In this document: positions 7,718 to 14,250 of the stretch, piece by piece | How the letters are laid out: each line of letters starts with the position of its first letter | Position numbering within the stretch: the first letter of the stretch is position 1 | NCBI GenBank assembly: GCA_900545785.1 | Contig: URAA01000011.1 | Location: forward strand, 1 to 20,341 | Origin: an uncultured Dialister sp. | GTDB taxonomy: Bacteria; Bacillota; Negativicutes; Veillonellales; Dialisteraceae | Reading direction: 5' to 3' | DNA: 20,341 nucleotides | Program-made: the position numbers and the translations under genes | The notes under the pieces: generated by a model | What the model was told of the DNA's origin: nothing | What the model saw: the letters and a program-made list of their open reading frames with translations, nothing else | Databases searched by the model: none

Positions 7718-7749
7718 AAACGGTGCGTTTTAAAACGTACCGTTTTTTA
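7718..7749 (+). terminator. Intrinsic terminator between flippase gene and mazG
   Basis: Inverted repeat AAACGGTGCG (7718-7727) / CGTACCGTTT (7736-7745) with one G-U pair and loop TTTTAAAA, followed by a T-run to 7748. It begins five bases after the flippase stop and ends 25 bases before the mazG start, leaving no room for a conventional promoter before mazG. Confidence 0.8.
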
Positions 7750-7773
7750 TAAGATGAAAGGAACAGTTGGCGG

Positions 7774-8844
7774 ATGAAAAAGATAGAAATGTTGAATCTG
7801 CTGTATGAACAAGACATTTTACATGAAGAGGATACATGGACAGTCTGTGGCGAAAATGATGTTGATAAATTATTTTCTTTAAAAAATAATATTTTGATTG
7901 TTTTCAAAATAACAGATCAAGATCATCTTGAACGATGGAAAAAAGCATTGCAGGGTAAATATGAAGAAGATGCCTTGATACAAATATTAGAGAGTAATGG
8001 AAAAATTCTTAAAATATCAATTAAAGAATTCAATAACTGCAGGGCGCTGAAAGAGGCGGCTCTTATTTTAAAATTTTCAGAAATGAAATTAAAAAAGAGG
8101 GGAAAAGATGATTTTTCGCCATTGATAGATGTAATGAAAATACTGAAGAGCCCGAACGGATGCCCTTGGGACAGAAAACAGGATCATAAAACACTCAGAA
8201 CTTATTTCATTCAAGAAGTATATGAAGTTGTCGATGCTATCGATAAAAATGACATGACGAATCTTTGTGAGGAATTGGGAGATGTTTTGTTTCAAGTTGT
8301 TTTTCATTCTGTGCTGGCAGAAGAAGAGGGATATTTTTCTGTGCAGACTGTTATTAATAATGCCGCAGAGAAAATGAAAAGAAGACACCCTTTTCTGTTT
8401 GAAAAAGAAGGGGAATTTTTCGAAACCGAGGGCGATATTAATTGGGAAAAACGTAAAAGAAAAGAAAAAAATCGAAGATATCTGCTTTCCGGAGTGCCCA
8501 AATGCTTGCCAAGTCTGCTTTTAGCGTGTATAATTCAAAAGAAAGTTAGTTCTGTCGGGATTCATGCTTCTTCCGAAAACTCTCTGAATGATACGGTTTA
8601 TATGAGGGAGACAAAAAACGGAACGGAGGATGAAAGTGCAGGGGCATTCCTTTTTGAGCAGGTCCGTGTCTTGCAGGAAAAAGGAATCGATCCGGAACTT
8701 TCGTTACATCGATTTTGTGTTGAATTCATGGAACGGTTTTCTTCTTTTGAGGAGAGCCTGCAAGGAAAGCAGCAATCCATGGACAAGATGTCTGCCGATG
8801 CATTGACACAGGCATGGATGGAATTCAACGGGAAAGACATGTAA
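7774..8844 (+). CDS. mazG: MazG family NTP pyrophosphohydrolase with truncated N-terminal domain
   Basis: 356 residues. The central MazG domain (about 113-210) is intact in outline: K-S-P-N-G-C-P-W-D-R-K-Q at 125-136, Q-E-V-Y-E-V-V-D-A-I at 147-156, E-E-L-G-D at 166-170 and R-R-H-P-F-L-F at 203-209. MazG proteins hydrolyse nucleoside triphosphates to monophosphates with magnesium bound by E-E-x-x-E and E-x-x-D; here the first glutamate is Gln147. Residues 1-110 resemble the C-terminal part of the tetrapyrrole (uroporphyrin-III) methylase domain that precedes MazG in B. subtilis YabN: K-x-A-L-x-x-K-Y then a short strand and I-K-E-F. The second MazG domain (about 243-350) keeps I-Q-K-K-V, G-I-D-P-E and F-x-x-R-F but has lost its metal motifs. 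AAAGGAA at 7757-7763 precedes the ATG by ten bases. Confidence 0.87.
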   Translation: MKKIEMLNLLYEQDILHEEDTWTVCGENDVDKLFSLKNNILIVFKITDQDHLERWKKALQGKYEEDALIQILESNGKILKISIKEFNNCRALKEAALILKFSEMKLKKRGKDDFSPLIDVMKILKSPNGCPWDRKQDHKTLRTYFIQEVYEVVDAIDKNDMTNLCEELGDVLFQVVFHSVLAEEEGYFSVQTVINNAAEKMKRRHPFLFEKEGEFFETEGDINWEKRKRKEKNRRYLLSGVPKCLPSLLLACIIQKKVSSVGIHASSENSLNDTVYMRETKNGTEDESAGAFLFEQVRVLQEKGIDPELSLHRFCVEFMERFSSFEESLQGKQQSMDKMSADALTQAWMEFNGKDM

Positions 8845-8886
8845 TCGAATTCGTCAGAGCTAAAGCGGAATTCCCGCGATTTATTA

Positions 8887-8893
8887 AAGGAGG
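8887..8893 (+). promoter_or_regulatory. Ribosome binding site of the HU gene
   Basis: AAGGAGG lies ten bases before the ATG at 8904. The same frame is open further upstream to 8814, inside mazG, but nothing supports translation from there. No promoter is obvious in the 59 bases after mazG. Confidence 0.75.
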
Positions 8894-8903
8894 ATGTTTA
8901 GTT

Positions 8904-9209
8904 ATGAACAAGACAGAACTCATCGGAGCAGTTGCTCAGGAAGCAGAAATGACAAAGAAAGATGCTGAAAAAGCAGTAAAAGCAGTCATTGATGTTATCT
9001 CCAAAACACTTGAAAAAGGTGAAAAAGTTCAGCTGATCGGTTTCGGTACTTTTGAAATCCGTCATCGCAAAGCACGGGAAGGACATAATCCGTCTACACA
9101 GAAACCCATTAAGATTCCGGCTTCCAAGAGCCCGGCATGGCGTGTTTCCAAACAGCTGAAAGAAAGAGTTAATGTAAAAAAAGCTGCAAAGAAAGCCGTT
9201 AAAAAATAA
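8904..9209 (+). CDS. hup: DNA-binding protein HU with lysine-rich tail
   Basis: Small histone-like protein that bends DNA and compacts the nucleoid. Residues 1-90 match HU closely: M-N-K-T-E-L-I at the N-terminus, the dimer core, the signature G-F-G-T-F-E-I-R-H-R-K-A-R-E-G (46-60) and the N-P-S-T arm tip, whose proline (63) inserts into DNA. HU is usually about 90 residues; this one has 101, ending in an Ala/Lys tail (V-N-V-K-K-A-A-K-K-A-V-K-K, 89-101). IHF is less likely because the sequence follows HU at the signature and there is a single gene. An intrinsic terminator follows at 9231, so its mRNA probably ends there. It must be transcribed from within or upstream of mazG. Confidence 0.95.
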   Translation: MNKTELIGAVAQEAEMTKKDAEKAVKAVIDVISKTLEKGEKVQLIGFGTFEIRHRKAREGHNPSTQKPIKIPASKSPAWRVSKQLKERVNVKKAAKKAVKK

Positions 9210-9230
9210 TAAGAATATTTAATATGTAAA

Positions 9231-9279
9231 AGAGCTGCATCGAAAGGGCTGCAATCTTCCTTTCGATACGGCTCTTTTT
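9231..9279 (+). terminator. Intrinsic terminator after HU
   Basis: Long stem: AGAGC pairs with GCTCT (9271-9275) and ATCGAAAGG (9239-9247) pairs with CCTTTCGAT (9259-9267), with a short imperfect step between; a T-rich run follows from 9273. Confidence 0.9.
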
Positions 9280-9305
9280 CTTTTTCCGTATCAACTGATT
9301 TGTTA

Positions 9306-9314
9306 TGATATAAT
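9306..9314 (+). promoter_or_regulatory. Extended -10 promoter of the glycosyltransferase gene
   Basis: TGATATAAT, a perfect extended -10 (hexamer 9309-9314), 36 bases before the ATG at 9350. The -35 region is poor (CCGTAT at 9286-9291), as is common for extended -10 promoters. Confidence 0.65.
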
Positions 9315-9349
9315 GAAAAACAAGACAAGCATATAAAAGGGGTATATCC

Positions 9350-10468
9350 ATGATTGAGAAAAAGGGCAGGAGATTTTTCATATTAACTGCCAGCATCGGT
9401 ACGGGACACAGCCAGGCGGCAAGAGCCATCGCAGAGGCTATTAAGGAATCACATCCTGAAGATTCTGTAAGAGTCTTGGATTTTGTTTCGCAAAGTTCCC
9501 TGTCAGTGGATCAAATTATAAAAAAAACATATCTGGAAATGATAAAAGTTCTTCCCGACATGTATGATCTTTTGTACAGCAATTCCCAGAAGGGAAGTTT
9601 CGGAAAAACATCAAAGAAGCTTCTTTCGATGAGTCTTAAACGGAGAATGAAGAAGTTAATCCGTATTCTTCGTCCCGATGCGCTTATTTTTACGCATCCT
9701 TTCCCGGCAGGAGCGGCAAACCTTTTGAAAAAGAACGGAAAAATCGACATTCCCCTGATGGGTGTCATTACAGATTTTGATGTTCACCAATTATGGATTA
9801 ATCGTTATCTCGATACCTATTGCGTGGCAACTGCCGATATGGCGAAAGATTTGGCAGAAAACGAAATTCCTCCTGAACGAATTCATGTAACGGGGATACC
9901 GGTGAGGAAGTCCTTTTATGATGAAAGTGCCAAAAATCCGGTTCCGGAAAAAGGGACGATACTTGTCATGGGCGGCGGTCTCGGACTGGGCGGTATCACC
10001 GATGATTTGAAACTGATGGATGAAATTGAAGAGATATCTAAATTCATTGTCGTTACGGGACAAAACATTCACCTTTATGAAGAGATATCTCTTCTTTTGG
10101 AAAAAATGAAACATCCCGTAGAGTTGCACAGTTATACAAATAAAATTCCTCAGCTCATGGGACGGGCGGAAATGTTGGTGACAAAACCGGGAGCACTTAC
10201 CTGTTCGGAAGGGATTGTCATGAAACGCCCCATGCTGCTGGTTAATACTTTGCCCGGTCAAGAGAGGGCAAATGCGGCGTTCCTGAGCGGTCTCGGCTGT
10301 GCCGAATGGGTCAAGAGAGGAGAATTGGCTATTGCAGTCAGGCGGATTCTGACAGGGCAGGATAAAAAGGAAAAAATGGAAAATACCTGTGCCGAATTTC
10401 AGAAGAACAGCGCCGGGGAAGTGGTCCGCATTTTATATCAAATGATGGATACCGATCATCATCAGTGA
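9350..10468 (+). CDS. UgtP/MGDG-synthase-type glycosyltransferase (GT28)
   Basis: 372-residue two-domain GT-B enzyme. N-terminal MGDG-synthase domain: G-T-G-H-S-Q-A-A-R-A-I at 17-27, the lipid-facing loop of this family, and T-D-F-D-V-H-x-x-W at 141-149. C-terminal GT28 domain: M-G-G-G-L-G-x-G-G (207-215), the nucleotide-sugar site T-K-P-G-A-L-T-C-S-E (278-287) and G-Q-E-R-A-N-A (303-309). Relatives transfer glucose or galactose from the UDP-sugar to diacylglycerol at the inner face of the membrane; MurG is a more distant relation and has different motifs. The donor and number of sugars added cannot be read. Single-gene unit with its own promoter; AAAAGGGG at 9335-9342 gives the start. Confidence 0.85.
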   Translation: MIEKKGRRFFILTASIGTGHSQAARAIAEAIKESHPEDSVRVLDFVSQSSLSVDQIIKKTYLEMIKVLPDMYDLLYSNSQKGSFGKTSKKLLSMSLKRRMKKLIRILRPDALIFTHPFPAGAANLLKKNGKIDIPLMGVITDFDVHQLWINRYLDTYCVATADMAKDLAENEIPPERIHVTGIPVRKSFYDESAKNPVPEKGTILVMGGGLGLGGITDDLKLMDEIEEISKFIVVTGQNIHLYEEISLLLEKMKHPVELHSYTNKIPQLMGRAEMLVTKPGALTCSEGIVMKRPMLLVNTLPGQERANAAFLSGLGCAEWVKRGELAIAVRRILTGQDKKEKMENTCAEFQKNSAGEVVRILYQMMDTDHHQ

Positions 10469-10517
10469 AATATTTATGCAAAGAAATTTGATTTTATGAT
10501 GAGCTCTATACCCTGGA

Positions 10518-10568
10518 AAAACAAGCAAAGAATCACAGATTTCAGAAGTGTTTTTCTCTTGTTTTTTA
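10518..10568 (+). terminator. Possible terminator with long loop
   Basis: AAAACAAG (10518-10525) pairs with CTTGTTTT (10558-10565), followed by further Ts. The 32-base loop allows only weak inner pairing, so this is less sure than the hairpin that follows at 10592. Confidence 0.4.
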
Positions 10569-10591
10569 TAAAAAACGGATATCAATACAAG

Positions 10592-10623
10592 ACTGTGGAT
10601 GCCCTGCAATTCACAGTTTTTTT
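10592..10623 (+). terminator. Intrinsic terminator before the transporter operon
   Basis: ACTGTGGAT (10592-10600) pairs with AATTCACAGT (one G-U) and a seven-T run (10617-10623) follows. It isolates the glycosyltransferase gene from the promoter at 10636. Confidence 0.7.
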
Positions 10624-10635
10624 ATATAGAAAATA

Positions 10636-10664
10636 TTGACACGAATGTATAATTATGCTAAAGT
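10636..10664 (+). promoter_or_regulatory. Promoter of the amino-acid transporter operon
   Basis: Perfect -35 TTGACA (10636-10641), 17-base spacer, and an extended -10, TGCTAAAGT (hexamer 10659-10664). The same layout with the shared core TATGCTAA recurs before the second receptor gene at 13167-13195. Confidence 0.8.
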
Positions 10665-10691
10665 TTGTATATTATAGAACGGAGTGATGGG

Positions 10692-11447
10692 ATGGAAGAA
10701 AAAAATAAGCAGATTATTTATGAAATCAAGCATCTGGAAAAATCTTTCGGGAAAGTAGAAGTGCTGAAAGATATTAATATGAAGATATACAATGGAGAAG
10801 TCGTTACAATCATCGGCCCTTCCGGATCGGGGAAAAGCACATTTCTCCGGTGTTTAAATTTGCTGGAACAGCCTACGGGCGGAGAACTTTGGTTTGAAGG
10901 CCATTTGATTGATGAAAAAACAGACGTGAAAATGCTCCGTCGGGATGTGGGCATGGTATTTCAAAATTTTAATTTATTTCCTATGTTTACCGCCTTGGAA
11001 AATGTAATGTACGCACCGATCCATATCAATAAATTAAGTAAAAAGCAAGCAAAAGAAGAAGCGATGGAACTTTTGTCCCGAGTAGGAATGGATGAAAGAG
11101 CCTCCCATTATCCGGGAGAGCTTTCCGGCGGACAGCAGCAAAGAGTGGCGATTGCGAGAGCCCTTGCGATGAAACCGAAAATGCTGCTTTTTGATGAACC
11201 CACCTCCGCTTTGGATCCCGAGCTGGTGGGAGATGTGCTTTCTGTCATGAAAGAAGTGGCTCTGGAAGGAATGACGATGGCCGTAGTGACTCATGAAATG
11301 CAATTTGCCCGTTCCGTTTCGAATCATGTCGTATTCATGGATAAAGGGTATATCGTGGAAGAAGGAAGTCCGGAAGAGATTTTTACCCGTCCGAAAGAAG
11401 AACGTACCCGTACATTTTTGAAACGGTTGCTTCATGATGATATTTAA
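10692..11447 (+). CDS. Polar amino-acid ABC transporter, ATP-binding protein
   Basis: 251-residue ATPase of the polar amino-acid (GlnQ/HisP) class that powers import. Walker A G-P-S-G-S-G-K-S-T at 42-50, Q-loop glutamine 91 (V-F-Q-N-F-N-L-F-P), signature L-S-G-G-Q-Q-Q at 144-150, Walker B L-L-F-D-E-P at 165-170 with catalytic Glu169, and H-loop His201. The F-N-L-F-P-x-x-T-A-L-E-N-V stretch is typical of amino-acid importers. GGAG at 10681-10684 selects the ATG at 10692; the frame is open to an earlier ATG at 10665, which lies at the promoter and would be too early. The permease begins ten bases after the stop and a receptor gene follows, giving a complete importer. Substrate not determined. 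Confidence 0.95.
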   Translation: MEEKNKQIIYEIKHLEKSFGKVEVLKDINMKIYNGEVVTIIGPSGSGKSTFLRCLNLLEQPTGGELWFEGHLIDEKTDVKMLRRDVGMVFQNFNLFPMFTALENVMYAPIHINKLSKKQAKEEAMELLSRVGMDERASHYPGELSGGQQQRVAIARALAMKPKMLLFDEPTSALDPELVGDVLSVMKEVALEGMTMAVVTHEMQFARSVSNHVVFMDKGYIVEEGSPEEIFTRPKEERTRTFLKRLLHDDI

Positions 11448-11457
11448 GGAGTGAATC

Positions 11458-12150
11458 ATGGATATAGTATTAGAAACAGCAATTAAATATCAGGATATTT
11501 TTCTTTCCGGTGTAAAAATAACGATTATTATTTCCTTTTTATCCTGTGTTTTCGGATTATTTCTCGGAATTATTCTTGCTTTTATGAAAATTTCGGGAAT
11601 CAAAATATTGCAGGCGTTATCTGCCGTCTATGTAGAAGTGATCAGAGGAACACCGATTTTGGTCCAGATCTCCCTCGTGTTTTTCGGACTTCCTTTTTTG
11701 GGGATTCAGTTCCCGAGTATCGAAATCATGGGCGTGGATTTTGAACGTCTCTCCGCAGGCGTATTGGCGCTTATTTTAAACTCCGGCGCTTATCAATGTG
11801 AAATTGTCCGTTCCGGTATTCAGTCAATCGGCAAAGGACAATTGGAAGGTGCCATGTCACTGGGGTTTTCTAAATGGGAATCCATGGTGCGGATTATTAT
11901 TCCTCAAGCCATAAAAAATATTTTACCCGTTATCGGGAATGAATTTGTTACATTAATCAAAGAATCATCACAAGTATCTGTTATCGGTATGGCAGACCTG
12001 ATGTATACGGCGACGACCATACAGGGAATCAGTTTCCAACCTTTCCCGCCGCTTGCCATTGTGGCGGTATATTACTTCATCATGACCTTTTTTGTATCTT
12101 CCTGCCTGCGTATCTTGGAACGGCGCATGAAAGTTCGTTCTGCCAGATAA
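11458..12150 (+). CDS. Polar amino-acid ABC transporter, permease
   Basis: 230-residue inner-membrane protein of the HisM/GlnP type with about five membrane segments. The N-terminal half has V-E-V-I-R-G-T-P-I-L-V-Q (59-70), a standard family motif, then N-S-G-A-Y-Q-C-E-I-V-R-S-G-I (108-121) and the cytoplasmic EAA loop that docks on the ATPase (E-G-A-M-S-L-G at 130-136, I-I-P-Q-A at 147-151). Only one permease gene is present, so it probably works as a homodimer. AAGGAG at 11446-11451, overlapping the end of the ATPase gene, precedes the ATG by six bases. Confidence 0.94.
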   Translation: MDIVLETAIKYQDIFLSGVKITIIISFLSCVFGLFLGIILAFMKISGIKILQALSAVYVEVIRGTPILVQISLVFFGLPFLGIQFPSIEIMGVDFERLSAGVLALILNSGAYQCEIVRSGIQSIGKGQLEGAMSLGFSKWESMVRIIIPQAIKNILPVIGNEFVTLIKESSQVSVIGMADLMYTATTIQGISFQPFPPLAIVAVYYFIMTFFVSSCLRILERRMKVRSAR

Positions 12151-12160
12151 CGGTATGACC

Positions 12161-12191
12161 TTGTAAAATGAAGTATAAAATAGTATATAAT
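12161..12191 (+). promoter_or_regulatory. Weak candidate internal promoter before the first receptor gene
   Basis: TTGTAA at 12161-12166 and TATAAT at 12186-12191 are 19 bases apart, longer than ideal. The 76-base AT-rich gap between permease and receptor could hold a booster promoter that gives extra receptor over permease. Confidence 0.3.
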
Positions 12192-12226
12192 TTTAAATAA
12201 AATAAGATGTTAAAAGGAGAATTATG

Positions 12227-13078
12227 ATGAAAAAAGCAGTTAAATCAGCCATTATCGGAATAGCGGCAATCGGCATATTGGCCTTGGCAGGCTGCGGAGG
12301 CGACAGCAAACCCGCCGGAGAAAGCGGAAAGACCTCCGGCAGTGAGCAGCAGGGAAAATTATTAAAGAAAATCAAGGAAAGAGGCAAACTGATCGTCGGC
12401 ACCTCTTCGGGATATCCGCCTTATGTATTTGTAGATGCCGAATCGGGCGATAAAAAGGTCATAGGACTCGATATAGAATTGGTGCAGCAAATTGCAAACC
12501 GTTTAGGCGTCAAATTGGAAGTGCAGGATATGAATTTTTCCGCTCTTCTGTCTTCAGTGACGGCAGATAAAGTAGATATTGCCGTCGGAGGAGTAGCTCC
12601 TACGGCGGAAAGAGAAAAAGTGATGGCTTTTTCCAAATTATATTTGCCGACGGAACAAAAGCTTCTTATCAGAAAAGCAGATGCCGATAAATATAAAACC
12701 GTTGCCGATCTGAAAGGAGCCGTTATCGGCGCCGAAAAATCGACGACACAAGAGGCGACCGCAAAAAAGGTGGCAGATGCCAAATCCATAGGGCTGGCCG
12801 GTGTACCGGATGCCGTTTTGGAGTTGAAACACGGAAAGATTGACGGTATCGTCCTTGAAGGTGTAGTGGCCAAACAATATCTTGTTTTTAATGATGATTT
12901 GACGATAGCAGATATTTCATTCCCGGATGCCAAGAAAATTTCTGCAGTGGCGTTGCAAAAAGGGAATGATGATTTAGTTAAAATAATAAATGAAGTTATC
13001 GATGAAAATACCAAAAACGGGAATTTTGATAAATGGGTGGATGAGTACAGTAAAATAGCTGTAGAAAAAGCTAAATAG
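12227..13078 (+). CDS. Amino-acid ABC transporter receptor lipoprotein (paralogue 1)
   Basis: 283-residue solute-binding protein of family 3. Signal: K-K-A-V-K then a hydrophobic stretch and lipobox L-A-G-C with Cys23, so the mature protein is lipid-anchored outside the inner membrane. A Gly/Ser-rich linker is followed by the binding fold: G-T-S-S-G-Y-P-P-Y (58-66), G-L-D-I-E-L (80-85), Q-D-M-N-F (100-104) and P-T-A-E-R (125-129). At 135-139 it reads F-S-K-L-Y; most relatives, including paralogue 2, have an acidic residue where Lys137 stands. The pocket position usually Asp in the second lobe is Glu (V-L-E-G). AAGGAG at 12214-12219 is seven bases from ATG 12227 and only four from the alternative ATG 12224. 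Third gene of the importer operon; ended by the 13088 terminator. Confidence 0.92.
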   Translation: MKKAVKSAIIGIAAIGILALAGCGGDSKPAGESGKTSGSEQQGKLLKKIKERGKLIVGTSSGYPPYVFVDAESGDKKVIGLDIELVQQIANRLGVKLEVQDMNFSALLSSVTADKVDIAVGGVAPTAEREKVMAFSKLYLPTEQKLLIRKADADKYKTVADLKGAVIGAEKSTTQEATAKKVADAKSIGLAGVPDAVLELKHGKIDGIVLEGVVAKQYLVFNDDLTIADISFPDAKKISAVALQKGNDDLVKIINEVIDENTKNGNFDKWVDEYSKIAVEKAK

Positions 13079-13087
13079 TGATTAATA

Positions 13088-13120
13088 CAGGCGCTTCTTC
13101 GGAAGGGCCTGTTATTTTTT
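13088..13120 (+). terminator. Intrinsic terminator with UUCG tetraloop
   Basis: CAGGC (13088-13092) pairs with GCCTG (13107-13111) and CTTC (13094-13097) with GAAG (13102-13105), closed by TTCG; one G-G mismatch; T-rich run follows. It separates the two receptor genes. Confidence 0.9.
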
Positions 13121-13166
13121 ATTAAAAATCAGGCGAGAAAAGAAAAACATAAAAAAAGAATAATTA

Positions 13167-13195
13167 TTGACTATCATGAATATTTATGCTAACAT
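13167..13195 (+). promoter_or_regulatory. Promoter of the second receptor gene
   Basis: TTGACT (13167-13172), 17-base spacer, extended -10 TGCTAACAT (hexamer 13190-13195). Layout and core (TATGCTAA) match the promoter of the transporter operon. Confidence 0.75.
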
Positions 13196-13240
13196 GGACA
13201 TCATATATTTTGACTATGCGAATAAAGGAGAGTGCAGAAA

Positions 13241-14092
13241 ATGAAAATGAAAGTGATAAAGAGCGCTGCTTTGATTATGGCTGTGTCCGTTTTGGCAGGA
13301 TTGTCCGGTTGCGGAAGTAATGATAAACCGGCAACCGGGAAAGAAGGCATACAAAAGGAAAGTTCCTTAATGAAAAAAATAAAGCAGCAAGGGAAAATAG
13401 TGGTAGGCACCGCTTCCGGATATCCTCCTTATGAATTTGTGGATACCTCCGTGGGAGATAAAAAGGTTATCGGCATCGACATGGAACTGGCGCAGAAAAT
13501 AGCCGATAAATTAAATGTCAAATTGGAAGTACAGGATATGAATTTCCAAGCGCTTTTGACATCTCTTGCCGGCGGGAAAGTAGATCTGGCAATCGCAGGT
13601 ATCAATCCTACAGAAGAACGTAAAAAAGCAATGGATTTTTCTGATGACTATTTGCCGACGGAACAAAAAATGATTATCCGCCGGACCGATGCAGATAAAT
13701 ATAAAAAATTAGAAGACTTTTTCGGGAAAACTGTAGGTGTCCAAAAATCCACCACCCAAGAAGCCTTGGCAAAAGAGAAAATTAAAGATGCGAAAATAGT
13801 CGCTCTTGCTCATGTACCGGAAGTGGTTCTTGAACTGAAGCAGGGAAAAGTGGACGGTCTTGTGGCAGAAGGAATTGTAGGACAGCAGTATTTGGTATTT
13901 AATGACGATCTCACTTTTTCGGAAGTGAAATTTCCCGATGCGGTAAAAAATTCCGCCGTGGCGATTTCAAAAGGGAATGAAGATGTGCTCTCCATAGTAA
14001 ATGCAGTCATCAAAGAAAATACGGAAAACGGAAATTTTACGAAATGGACAGATGAATACAGCAAAAAAGCAGTCCAAAATGCCAATCAGTAA
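13241..14092 (+). CDS. Amino-acid ABC transporter receptor lipoprotein (paralogue 2)
   Basis: 283 residues, the same length as paralogue 1 and clearly its sister: long identical stretches such as V-K-L-E-V-Q-D-M-N-F, L-P-T-E-Q-K, K-S-T-T-Q-E-A and Q-Y-L-V-F-N-D-D-L-T. Lipobox L-S-G-C with Cys24. Differences fall in and near the presumed pocket: N-P-T-E-E-R rather than A-P-T-A-E-R, and F-S-D-D-Y at 133-137 rather than F-S-K-L-Y. It too has Glu in the second-lobe position (V-A-E-G). It has its own promoter and terminator, so the two receptors can be expressed at different levels while probably sharing one permease and ATPase. AAGGAG at 13225-13230, ten bases from ATG 13241, rules against the GTG at 13232, which would be one base away. 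Confidence 0.92.
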   Translation: MKMKVIKSAALIMAVSVLAGLSGCGSNDKPATGKEGIQKESSLMKKIKQQGKIVVGTASGYPPYEFVDTSVGDKKVIGIDMELAQKIADKLNVKLEVQDMNFQALLTSLAGGKVDLAIAGINPTEERKKAMDFSDDYLPTEQKMIIRRTDADKYKKLEDFFGKTVGVQKSTTQEALAKEKIKDAKIVALAHVPEVVLELKQGKVDGLVAEGIVGQQYLVFNDDLTFSEVKFPDAVKNSAVAISKGNEDVLSIVNAVIKENTENGNFTKWTDEYSKKAVQNANQ

Positions 14093-14099
14093 AAATAAA

Positions 14100-14130
14100 G
14101 GACCGTTCCTGTTTTCGGAGCGGTCCTTTT
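14100..14130 (+). terminator. Intrinsic terminator after the second receptor gene
   Basis: GGACCGTTCC (14100-14109) pairs with GGAGCGGTCC (14117-14126), one G-U, seven-base loop, then TTTT. Confidence 0.9.
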
Positions 14131-14177
14131 ACCTTTTATCGGCGGGATTAAAATAAGTACGTCCGGTCAATAAACTA

Positions 14178-14186
14178 TGCTATAAT
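14178..14186 (+). promoter_or_regulatory. Extended -10 promoter of lysA
   Basis: TGCTATAAT, with a perfect -10 hexamer at 14181-14186, follows the terminator at 14100-14130 and lies 64 bases before the lysA start. No good -35 is seen. Confidence 0.6.
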
Positions 14187-14250
14187 ATAAGTCATATTTT
14201 TAATGAATATATGCTTTTATTTATAGAAACGGCTTGAGAGGAGATGCTGT

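Noticed and set aside
12224..14092. Tandem receptor genes as a sequence-assembly duplication
   Set aside because: They differ at many residues and have different flanking terminators, so they are true diverged paralogues.
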